From an uncultured Chthonomonadaceae bacterium (lineage in GTDB: Bacteria; Armatimonadota; Fimbriimonadia; Fimbriimonadales; Fimbriimonadaceae): a DNA stretch of 64,000 nt. The position numbers were made by a program, and so were the translations under genes. Location: assembly GCA_946479035.1 (NCBI GenBank), contig CAMLDW010000004.1, positions 1 through 64,000 of the forward strand. Direction: 5' to 3'. A model generated the notes under the pieces. That model made no database searches. It was not told the DNA's origin and saw only the letters and a list, made by a program, of their open reading frames with translations. Below, one piece after another: positions 58,030-64,000 of this stretch; positions within the stretch are counted from its first letter, which is position 1; each line of letters opens with the position of its first letter.

Positions 58030-59216
58030 TCGCCGCCCTTGCGCTCCTTGCTACCACCGCGCCGATTAGGGTCCTCGAAATGGTCGAGGACAGCCCCTAC
58101 TTCGTCGTGCAAGCCTACATCAAAGCCCCTGACATGACCGAGCGCGAGGCGGCGGCGTGGCAGGTGCTAGGACGCGTACTGCTCCAAGGAACAGTCGAGT
58201 ACACCCCGCAGGTCATCCGTGACTATGGATCACAGGCAGGCATGTCGCCGAGCGTAACGGTCATGCCCGACTTTATGCGCCTGCAGATCGTGCTCCCAAA
58301 GGGGGGGCTCAAGCTTGCGGGCGACCTCGTTTTCGCCATCCTCACGCGCCCTGCCCTGCGCGACGAAGACGTCGCGAAAGTGATCGCGGACTTGTCCAAG
58401 GCGGAAAAGACGGCGTGGGCTTCCGCGCTCACAGGTATCGACTACCGCTATGACCGGCTACGCCAGGGCGACGTGAAGAACCTCTGGATTCGTACGGTGC
58501 GGCCAGAGAACCTGAACTTCGTCGTCGGTGGCGGCTTCGACCCGGGCGCGGGCGAGCAAGAGATACAGAGCAGGTTTGAGAACTGGTCTGCTCCGCGCGA
58601 CACGGGCAGTCCGCGCTTCGACAGCCCTGCCAAGCCCGTCACCTCGTTCGACGGACCGATCTCGACGTTCGTGCTCGCGGGCCGCACCATGACCCCGGCG
58701 AGCCCGAGCGGCGCGGCCAAGCTTCTGAGCGTGTTCGGGCTCGGCGTCGGCAAGACCTCCGCCATGCACCGTGTGCTGCGCGAACAGCTGGGCCTCTCGT
58801 ACCTTCAGGCCGCCGTGCTTTGGCCGACCAAGCAGGGATGGACCCCCAACCTCGTGATGGTCCGCAAGACGGAGAGCGACGAAGCTAAGTACGCCACGAC
58901 GATGAAGGACGCCCTTTCCAAGGACATCGAATCCTGGAACGCAGACACGCTGAAGCGCGCGCAGGCGCTCGCTGCCGCAGCCTTCTCGCGCAACCTCGAA
59001 AACTCACCGTTCTGGCTCAGCCCCGACGGCCCGATGACGCAGTCGCTCTTCGACCGCTGCGCCTGGCGCGGCTACCTAGAGATGGCCGGCTCCGGCGCCC
59101 TGCGCGAAAGCGTTCTCGTCGGTGCAATGCAGAACGTCGACATCGACCAGCTCAAGGCCGCGGCCAAGTCGCTTCTCGACGAGTGCAACGTCGGCTGGGT
59201 ACCGGGCCGCCCGTAG
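58026..59216 (+). CDS. M16-family peptidase-like partner lacking the zinc motif
   Basis: A 396-residue protein with the M16 fold order (strand YFVVQAYIKAPDMTEREAAAWQVLGRVLL, then MPDFMRLQIVLPKGGLKLAGDLVF) but no HxxEH; the place where it should occur reads AAAWQVLGRVLLQGT. The C-terminal half has SVFGLGVGKTSAMHRVLREQLGLSYLQAAVLW, matching the substrate-binding R/Y region (REQLGLSY). It is probably the inactive subunit of a heterodimer with the upstream gene, to which it is translationally coupled. Confidence 0.85.
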   Translation: MIAALALLATTAPIRVLEMVEDSPYFVVQAYIKAPDMTEREAAAWQVLGRVLLQGTVEYTPQVIRDYGSQAGMSPSVTVMPDFMRLQIVLPKGGLKLAGDLVFAILTRPALRDEDVAKVIADLSKAEKTAWASALTGIDYRYDRLRQGDVKNLWIRTVRPENLNFVVGGGFDPGAGEQEIQSRFENWSAPRDTGSPRFDSPAKPVTSFDGPISTFVLAGRTMTPASPSGAAKLLSVFGLGVGKTSAMHRVLREQLGLSYLQAAVLWPTKQGWTPNLVMVRKTESDEAKYATTMKDALSKDIESWNADTLKRAQALAAAAFSRNLENSPFWLSPDGPMTQSLFDRCAWRGYLEMAGSGALRESVLVGAMQNVDIDQLKAAAKSLLDECNVGWVPGRP

Positions 59217-59269
59217 AACTACCGGATTGTTTTCGCGCGCGCGCAGAACGGAAGTACCATTAGTGTGCG

Positions 59270-60064
59270 ATGCGTCGCGCAGTTACCACCCTCATCGCCG
59301 TCTCCGTCCTCCTCATGGCCGGTTGCGGCGGAAGCAGCCTCTCCCCCGGGATGGTCGAGGTGCGGCTCGTCGACGCCCCGACGAACCTTGTCTCATCCTT
59401 CTTCGTCACGATCGATCGGATCGATGTGCTCGTCGGCGCCGACTGGCAAACGATCGCACTGCCAGGAAAGCGCGTGGACCTGCTTGCGCTGCGCGACGTG
59501 CCGATCCCCATCGCCAACACTGGCCTCATCGCCGGCTCGTATACGAAGCTCCGCATGAAGGTCCGCGACGCCAGCGTGATCGATTCCAACGGCGTTCAGA
59601 CGGTCGACATCCCTGCTGCCATCCAAAACGGGTTTGAGATCCCGTGCGCCTTTGACATCGTCGAAGCCAAGGTCACAAACCTGCTCATGGACTTCAACGC
59701 CGCGCAGTCTCTCGTCAACCAGAACGGCGGTTACTTGCTGCAACCCGTGGTCCCAACAGTCGTGCAGAGCGATAGCGGCACGATTACCGGCACGGCCCTC
59801 TCGCCGTTCGGCCTGCCTCTTTCGGACGCCAAGGCCTCTGCGCGGTACACGGCCGGAGCCAGCTACCCGCTCGGGTTCGAGATCAATACTAGCGTAACTG
59901 GCACCGACGGTGCGTTCAAGATATGGGCTCTGCTTCCGGGCGAGTACACGCTCAACCTCGTGTGGAAGGATCCCTTCACGAATACTGTCTACAACGCCAC
60001 GGTTCCGGGCGTCATCGTGACGGCAGGGCAGGACTCGTCGATCGGCGACGTCACGTTGAACTGA
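59270..60064 (+). CDS. DUF4382-type lipoprotein with carboxypeptidase-regulatory-like domain
   Basis: A 264-residue lipoprotein (signal peptide ending LLMAGC near residue 19). Residues about 28-160 match the DUF4382 pattern: VEVRLVDAPTNLVSSFFVTIDRIDV, then VDLLALRDVP and GLIAGSYTKLRMKV. A second beta-sandwich from about 165 (GTALSPFGLPLSDAKASA, then GAFKIWALLPGEYTLNL) is a carboxypeptidase-regulatory-like domain. Function is unknown; such proteins sit on the outer or inner membrane surface. TACCAT lies 9 nt upstream. Its end overlaps the convergent nuclease gene by 14 bp. Confidence 0.82.
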   Translation: MRRAVTTLIAVSVLLMAGCGGSSLSPGMVEVRLVDAPTNLVSSFFVTIDRIDVLVGADWQTIALPGKRVDLLALRDVPIPIANTGLIAGSYTKLRMKVRDASVIDSNGVQTVDIPAAIQNGFEIPCAFDIVEAKVTNLLMDFNAAQSLVNQNGGYLLQPVVPTVVQSDSGTITGTALSPFGLPLSDAKASARYTAGASYPLGFEINTSVTGTDGAFKIWALLPGEYTLNLVWKDPFTNTVYNATVPGVIVTAGQDSSIGDVTLN

Positions 60065-60830
60065 CCGGCGCGGGCTTGAACTCCGGGTGCTTCGAGCAGA
60101 GCTGCAGAAAGTCGCAGGTCGGACAAAGCTCCTTTGGCACCGGGACCATGGACTGGTAGTCGCGGCGTAGGATCTCCTCGCCCAACACGACTAGGTCCTT
60201 TTGGAACACCGCGAGGCCCTTTGCACCGAAGTTCACGGTCGCCCGCGCACCGGTGCGAAGCGCGACGATCGATGCGCACACGTCCTTCTCCGGGTGCTTG
60301 CTGCGCAAGAGCAGCGCGTAGCAGTTCATCGCGAGGTCCGTAGCGATGTCTTCTTCGTTCACGGTCTGCCTGCCAGACTTGTAGTCCACGATCTCCAACG
60401 CACCGTCATTGCGCTCGTCGACGCGGTCGAGCCGACCGATCAGCACGAACGGCCCTAGATCCGCGCGCAACAGCTTTTCGATGTAGAGCGTCTTTGCCGT
60501 CACGGGCTGTGCCTTGAAGTTCTCGACGTAAGACTCGATGATCGCCTTGCCTTCGGCCATCGCCTCCATCATCTCCTCTTGGCTCGAGTACCCGGCCTCG
60601 ATCCAGCTCTCCTCGAGCGCAGCGACCGCCTCGTGCGCGGTCGTTACGCCCTTGTCGCCCTCGTCGTGGAACCGCTGGAGCACGCTGTGCAGGGTCGAGC
60701 CGAAGCTGTAGTAGCTCTTCGAGCGCAGGTACCACTTGCCGCGCTCGTCCACATAGGTCCACTTGTACTTGTCTGGACAGGCCAAGTATGTGGAGATCTT
60801 GGAAGGGCTCAGCGACGGCTTTTTCGCCAC
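60051..60830 (-). CDS. PD-(D/E)XK nuclease with Fe-S cysteines (RecB/Cas4/AddB-like)
   Basis: A 259-residue stand-alone nuclease. It has SPSKISTYLACPDKYKW with Cys 18, a GSTLHSVLQRFH helix, the catalytic Asp of IGRLDRVDER near residue 132 and the D-x-K pair of EIVDYKSGR near 145. The C-terminus CPTCDFLQLC adds three Cys (C-x2-C-x5-C), so with Cys 18 it can hold a 4Fe-4S cluster, as in AddB and Cas4. No CRISPR array, cas gene or helicase is nearby. A role in DNA end processing is likely. Confidence 0.87.
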   Translation of the reverse strand: MAKKPSLSPSKISTYLACPDKYKWTYVDERGKWYLRSKSYYSFGSTLHSVLQRFHDEGDKGVTTAHEAVAALEESWIEAGYSSQEEMMEAMAEGKAIIESYVENFKAQPVTAKTLYIEKLLRADLGPFVLIGRLDRVDERNDGALEIVDYKSGRQTVNEEDIATDLAMNCYALLLRSKHPEKDVCASIVALRTGARATVNFGAKGLAVFQKDLVVLGEEILRRDYQSMVPVPKELCPTCDFLQLCSKHPEFKPAPVSST

Positions 60831-60905
60831 GCCCCCATTGTGACAGCGGCAGCGGGAGGGCTAGGTTGGGATGGCCCCGCACTCCCCTCATCGTACAGTC
60901 CGTGC

Positions 60906-60911
60906 CACAAT
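60906..60911 (+). promoter_or_regulatory. Leaderless-type -10 (CACAAT) for the GH20 gene
   Basis: CACAAT lies 7 nt before the ATG at 60919 and decides against the longer in-frame start at 60871. Confidence 0.4.
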
Positions 60912-60918
60912 CCATGCG

Positions 60919-63159
60919 ATGCTCTCGCTCCTCCTTGCCGCCGTCCTCGCGCAGCCACAAGAGCCCGCCGTTTTCCCTCGGCCCCAGCGCCTCGACCTGT
61001 TGAGCGGCACGCCGTTCGAGATCAAGAAGGGGATCACCGTGCTTTCTCGAGAGTCCTCGCCCGCGATGCACCACCTCACCGACCTTCTTGCAAGGTGTAC
61101 AGGCGAAAAGCCGCGCGTCGTCAAGTCCGAGGTCGGGCTGCGCGGGCTGCCGGTCGTGACCGTCCAGAAGAGCAGCGACCTCGGCGCGGAGGACTACCGC
61201 CTATTTGCCCAGGCGAACGACATGGTCGTCAGCTATGGCGGAGACGCGGGGCTCTTCTATGCAGTCCAGACCCTGCGCCAGCTGCTTCCAGACGAGATCG
61301 AGTCACCGGCGCTTGCAAAGGGCACAAAGTGGACAGTCCCAGCCGTGCGCGTTGCAGACCGCCCGCGGTTCTCATGGCGCGGCATGCACCTCGACGTCAG
61401 CCGTCACTTCTTCCCGGTGACGTTCATCAAGCGGTACATCGACTACATCGCGATGAACAAGATGAACGTGTTCCATTGGCACCTCGTCGACGACGGGGGC
61501 TGGCGCATGGAGGTCAAGAAGTACCCGCTCCTGACTGCGGTCGGCTCGGTGCGCGCGGGCACGGGCGAGGGCTGGTCCTATAGCGACATCCGCTTTCTTT
61601 ATAACGACGAGAAGCCACGCTATGGCGGCTACTACTCGCAGGAGCAGATCAGGGAAATCGTCAAGTACGCCGCGGACAAGTACGTCACGATCGTCCCCGA
61701 GATCGAGATGCCCGGCCATACCTCGCCCTCGATCACGGTCTATCCGGACCTCGGTTGCGACGGCGTTGCCCCAGCGAGCGAGAAGGGAAGGACCAACACC
61801 AACGTCTATTGCGCCGGAAAGGAGTCGACGTTCACGTTCCTGGAGGACGTGCTGACGGAGACGATGGACCTCTTTCCATCCAAGTGGATCCACATCGGCG
61901 GCGACGAGGTGGACAAAGGCTATTGGAACAACTGCCCACAGTGCCAAAAGCGGATGAAGGACGAAGACCTCAAGGACTCCAATGAGCTGCAGAGCTACTT
62001 TGTCAAGCGGATCGAAAAGTTCCTGGTCGCGCACGGCCGCCGTCTGATCGGGTGGGACGAGATTCTTGAGGGGGGCCTCGCGCCGGAGGCGACAGTCATG
62101 TCCTGGCGCGGCATCGAAGGCGGCATCGCCGCGGCTCAGGCCGGGCACGACGTCGTGATGTCCCCGACCTCCCACTGCTACTTCGACTACTCCTATGCCT
62201 CGACCTCGACGCAAAAGGTCTATGGCTGGGAGCCCGTTCCCGACGCACTGGGCCCCATCGAAGCGAAGCACGTGCTCGGTGGGCAGGCCAACGTCTGGAC
62301 GGAGTGGATCCCGACGGTCGAGCGCGCCGAGTACATGATCTTCCCGCGCATGCTTGCGACGGCTGAGGTGCTCTGGACCGGCAAGGCGCGACGCGACTGG
62401 GACAGCTTCAACGGACGCCTTGCGCGCGCGTTCAACCGCCTGGACCTGATGGGCGCCAACTACTTTATCCCCGGGCCCGACGTGGACTTTTCGGCTGCCG
62501 TGTTCCAGACCTCGACGACGATCTCTGCCCGCGCTCCGCAGGGCACGCCGTTCACCCTGCGCTACTCGATGGACGGCAAAGACCCGGGCGCGCAGTCGCC
62601 GGCCTACACTGGCCCGATCAGCGTCGCCGAAAGTGCGACGGTCGCCTTCGCGTTCGTCTCCAAGAAGGGCAACACGGGAGACGTCGTTCGAGTGCAGTGC
62701 ATTAAGGCTAGCCCCGGGACAGCCGATGGGCTCGTTGATGGACTCGACTTTGCGGTGTATGAGGGCGCGTGGCAGAAGGTCCCCGACTTCAGCACGCTCA
62801 AACCCGCTAAGACCGGCAGCGCTACGCAGGTCGGGCTTGAGCAACGCACGCGCGACGACGAGTTCGCCGTGCGCTTCACCGGGTACCTCAACGTGGCGCA
62901 AGACGGCGTCTACACCTTCCGCGTTGGAAGCGACGACGGTTCTGTGCTCAAGATCGCGGGCGCGACCGTCATCGACAACGACGGGCTCCATGGCTACAAC
63001 GAAAAAGACGGCGCGGTAAGACTTGGCAAGGGCGTCTATCCGATCGAGATCGCGATGTTCGAGTCTGGCGGAGCAGAGAGGCTCACGTTTCAGATGATGC
63101 CTCCCGGCGGCGCGTGGTCCGCGGCCCCTGCAGGCGCGTTCTTGCGCAAGCCCCAATAG
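60919..63159 (+). CDS. GH20 beta-N-acetylhexosaminidase with PA14 domain
   Basis: A 746-residue exported glycosidase (signal peptide MLSLLLAAVLAQ). Domains: GH20b N-terminal alpha/beta (FPRPQRLDLLSG onward), GH20 barrel with FSWRGMHLDVSRHFF near residue 150, MNKMNVFHWHLVDDGGWR near 179, and the catalytic Asp-Glu in WIHIGGDEVDKG near 327, then a C-terminal fold (FTLRYSMDGKDPG) and a PA14-like domain from about 620 (GYLNVAQDGVYTFRVGSDDGS, a typical carbohydrate-binding PA14 phrase). It would release GlcNAc from chitin-like glycans or peptidoglycan fragments outside the cytoplasm. Confidence 0.94.
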   Translation: MLSLLLAAVLAQPQEPAVFPRPQRLDLLSGTPFEIKKGITVLSRESSPAMHHLTDLLARCTGEKPRVVKSEVGLRGLPVVTVQKSSDLGAEDYRLFAQANDMVVSYGGDAGLFYAVQTLRQLLPDEIESPALAKGTKWTVPAVRVADRPRFSWRGMHLDVSRHFFPVTFIKRYIDYIAMNKMNVFHWHLVDDGGWRMEVKKYPLLTAVGSVRAGTGEGWSYSDIRFLYNDEKPRYGGYYSQEQIREIVKYAADKYVTIVPEIEMPGHTSPSITVYPDLGCDGVAPASEKGRTNTNVYCAGKESTFTFLEDVLTETMDLFPSKWIHIGGDEVDKGYWNNCPQCQKRMKDEDLKDSNELQSYFVKRIEKFLVAHGRRLIGWDEILEGGLAPEATVMSWRGIEGGIAAAQAGHDVVMSPTSHCYFDYSYASTSTQKVYGWEPVPDALGPIEAKHVLGGQANVWTEWIPTVERAEYMIFPRMLATAEVLWTGKARRDWDSFNGRLARAFNRLDLMGANYFIPGPDVDFSAAVFQTSTTISARAPQGTPFTLRYSMDGKDPGAQSPAYTGPISVAESATVAFAFVSKKGNTGDVVRVQCIKASPGTADGLVDGLDFAVYEGAWQKVPDFSTLKPAKTGSATQVGLEQRTRDDEFAVRFTGYLNVAQDGVYTFRVGSDDGSVLKIAGATVIDNDGLHGYNEKDGAVRLGKGVYPIEIAMFESGGAERLTFQMMPPGGAWSAAPAGAFLRKPQ

Positions 63160-63162
63160 GGA

Positions 63163-64000
63163 ATGCGGAACGACCGGTCCTGGGCAGGGTTCACCGCGCG
63201 CTACGGCGCGGCGGGAGAGCACGGCGCATGGAAGGTCGTGATGGACCACTACTACTGGGACCGCCTCAGTGAGGCGTTCCGCGCCGCCGAAGGGCTCGGC
63301 ACAGGCACCGCCGCACATGGCATCGTCAACTACCGGATGATCGAGGGCGAGTTCATGACCCGCGAGCGCGCCCAGATGCACAAAGCGAACGACTGGCTCA
63401 CCATAGAGGCGATCCACGAGCAGACCGTCGAGCCGATATCCTCGCTGCAAGAGCGGGTCGTCGGCGCCGCCGACGCCATCGCGGGAAGGTTCGGCTATGA
63501 GCACGGCCCGCCAGTGCTCCTATCGGTCCTTGCGGAAGAGGCGAACCTTCCGTGGATGCCGGGCCGCCACGGCTACTGCATCGACAAGTTCCCGTACGAC
63601 AAGATCTGCGTTCCGAGTTACTCCATTAAGGACCCCGACGACCTTGCGCACGTCGTCCAGCACGAATACGCGCACGTCGTGTGCCTCAACCTATCACAGG
63701 GCCTTTGCCCGCACTGGCTTGACGAAGCGATCGCGATGGTCGCCGGCGGCGGAGTCGAGCGCCGCGCGTGGCGAGCGCTGGCGGCGGGCAGGGAAGCGTG
63801 GCTTGGCCCGGAAGAGCTGAACGGCGCCTTCCTGCGCGACCGCGAGGACGAGGCGCAGCGGCGTGAAGTGTGGCTCGCCTACCAACAGTCCGCCGCGGTC
63901 GGCTTCTACCTAGCCTCCATCAATGGCGAAGCCGCGCTAGGCGACCTGATGCGCGCCTTCTCGAACAACACGGTCATCCAGGACCTGCTGATGCGTGTCA
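63163..64000 (+). CDS. MA-clan metalloprotease-like protein, cut by window end
   Basis: An open frame of about 279 codons continues past the window end. It starts at the ATG at 63163, 3 bp after the GH20 stop codon. The motif HVVQHEYAHVVCLNL (HExxH) near residue 170 is followed by a downstream Glu in PHWLDEAIA, the layout of the peptidase MA-like (gluzincin) family. There is no signal peptide in the visible N-terminus. The substrate is unknown. Confidence 0.78.
   Translation, partial: MRNDRSWAGFTARYGAAGEHGAWKVVMDHYYWDRLSEAFRAAEGLGTGTAAHGIVNYRMIEGEFMTRERAQMHKANDWLTIEAIHEQTVEPISSLQERVVGAADAIAGRFGYEHGPPVLLSVLAEEANLPWMPGRHGYCIDKFPYDKICVPSYSIKDPDDLAHVVQHEYAHVVCLNLSQGLCPHWLDEAIAMVAGGGVERRAWRALAAGREAWLGPEELNGAFLRDREDEAQRREVWLAYQQSAAVGFYLASINGEAALGDLMRAFSNNTVIQDLLMRV

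Noticed and set aside
61372..63504. A 710-codon open frame on the minus strand opposite the GH20 gene
   Set aside because: It lies fully antisense to a gene with complete GH20 motifs and shows only Arg/Val/Asp-rich composition expected from the third-codon GC bias.
1..64000. tRNA, rRNA, CRISPR array, integrase or insertion sequence
   Set aside because: I looked for T-loop GGTTCGA-type segments, direct repeats with spacers and transposase-like motifs in the gaps and found none that held up.

Overview
The window is 64 kb of GC-rich, densely packed bacterial chromosome. About 57 protein genes are supported. I find no tRNA, rRNA, CRISPR array, integrase or insertion sequence. Genes for LPS and the outer membrane (kdsB, an LptA/LptD-like protein, a Wzm/Wzt-type ABC pair) point to a diderm cell. 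Together with a UPF0182 protein, leaderless-looking start sites and the mix of secreted glycan and peptide hydrolases, this suggests an Armatimonadota (Fimbriimonadales-like) free-living heterotroph. That placement is inference, not proven from the sequence.

Layout. 0.2-5.1 kb (minus): UPF0182 - tyrA - aroA operon. 5.3-15.1 kb: mixed single genes, including a Gly-rich secreted protein, DinB, GT87 membrane glycosyltransferase, MmgE/PrpD, a jelly-roll-like secreted protein and a sortilin-type beta-propeller protein. 15.1-20.5 kb (minus): MoxR - DUF58 - transglutaminase - holA. 20.5-24.4 kb: two divergent ROK sugar-kinase-like genes and an orphan 2-oxoacid dehydrogenase E2. 24.4-31.0 kb (minus): seven-gene operon led by an ECF sigma factor and its zinc-finger anti-sigma factor, followed by a membrane protein, glnD, two TrkA-type proteins and a degenerate ThpR/LigT-fold protein. 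31.1-36.8 kb: LptA/LptD-like protein, a small conserved-looking protein and dnaE. 36.8-43.7 kb: secreted LTxxQ-like protein, thioredoxin-fold protein, HD nucleotidase, amidohydrolase, LemA, lipoprotein, purL. 43.8-50.2 kb (plus): TPR protein, nadK, peptide-ABC ATPase, phoU, FKBP, Wzm/Wzt. 50.1-64 kb: GT2, greA, kdsB, rel, dtd, SDR, M16 pair, DUF4382 lipoprotein, PD-(D/E)XK nuclease, GH20 hexosaminidase and a truncated MA-clan metalloprotease.

Signals beyond gene content. Many genes have a TANNNT-like -10 hexamer 5-10 nt upstream of the start codon and no Shine-Dalgarno, which suggests leaderless mRNAs; I used this to choose several starts. Palindromic repeats sit between genes, one inside aroA and a similar one inside dtd, where they add in-frame residues. 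Four convergent gene pairs end in the same 4-bp stop overlap. A hairpin sits at the predicted 5' end of the dnaE mRNA, with a terminator-bearing candidate small RNA just upstream. No clearly new multi-gene system stands out; the ECF-led glnD/TrkA operon is the closest candidate.
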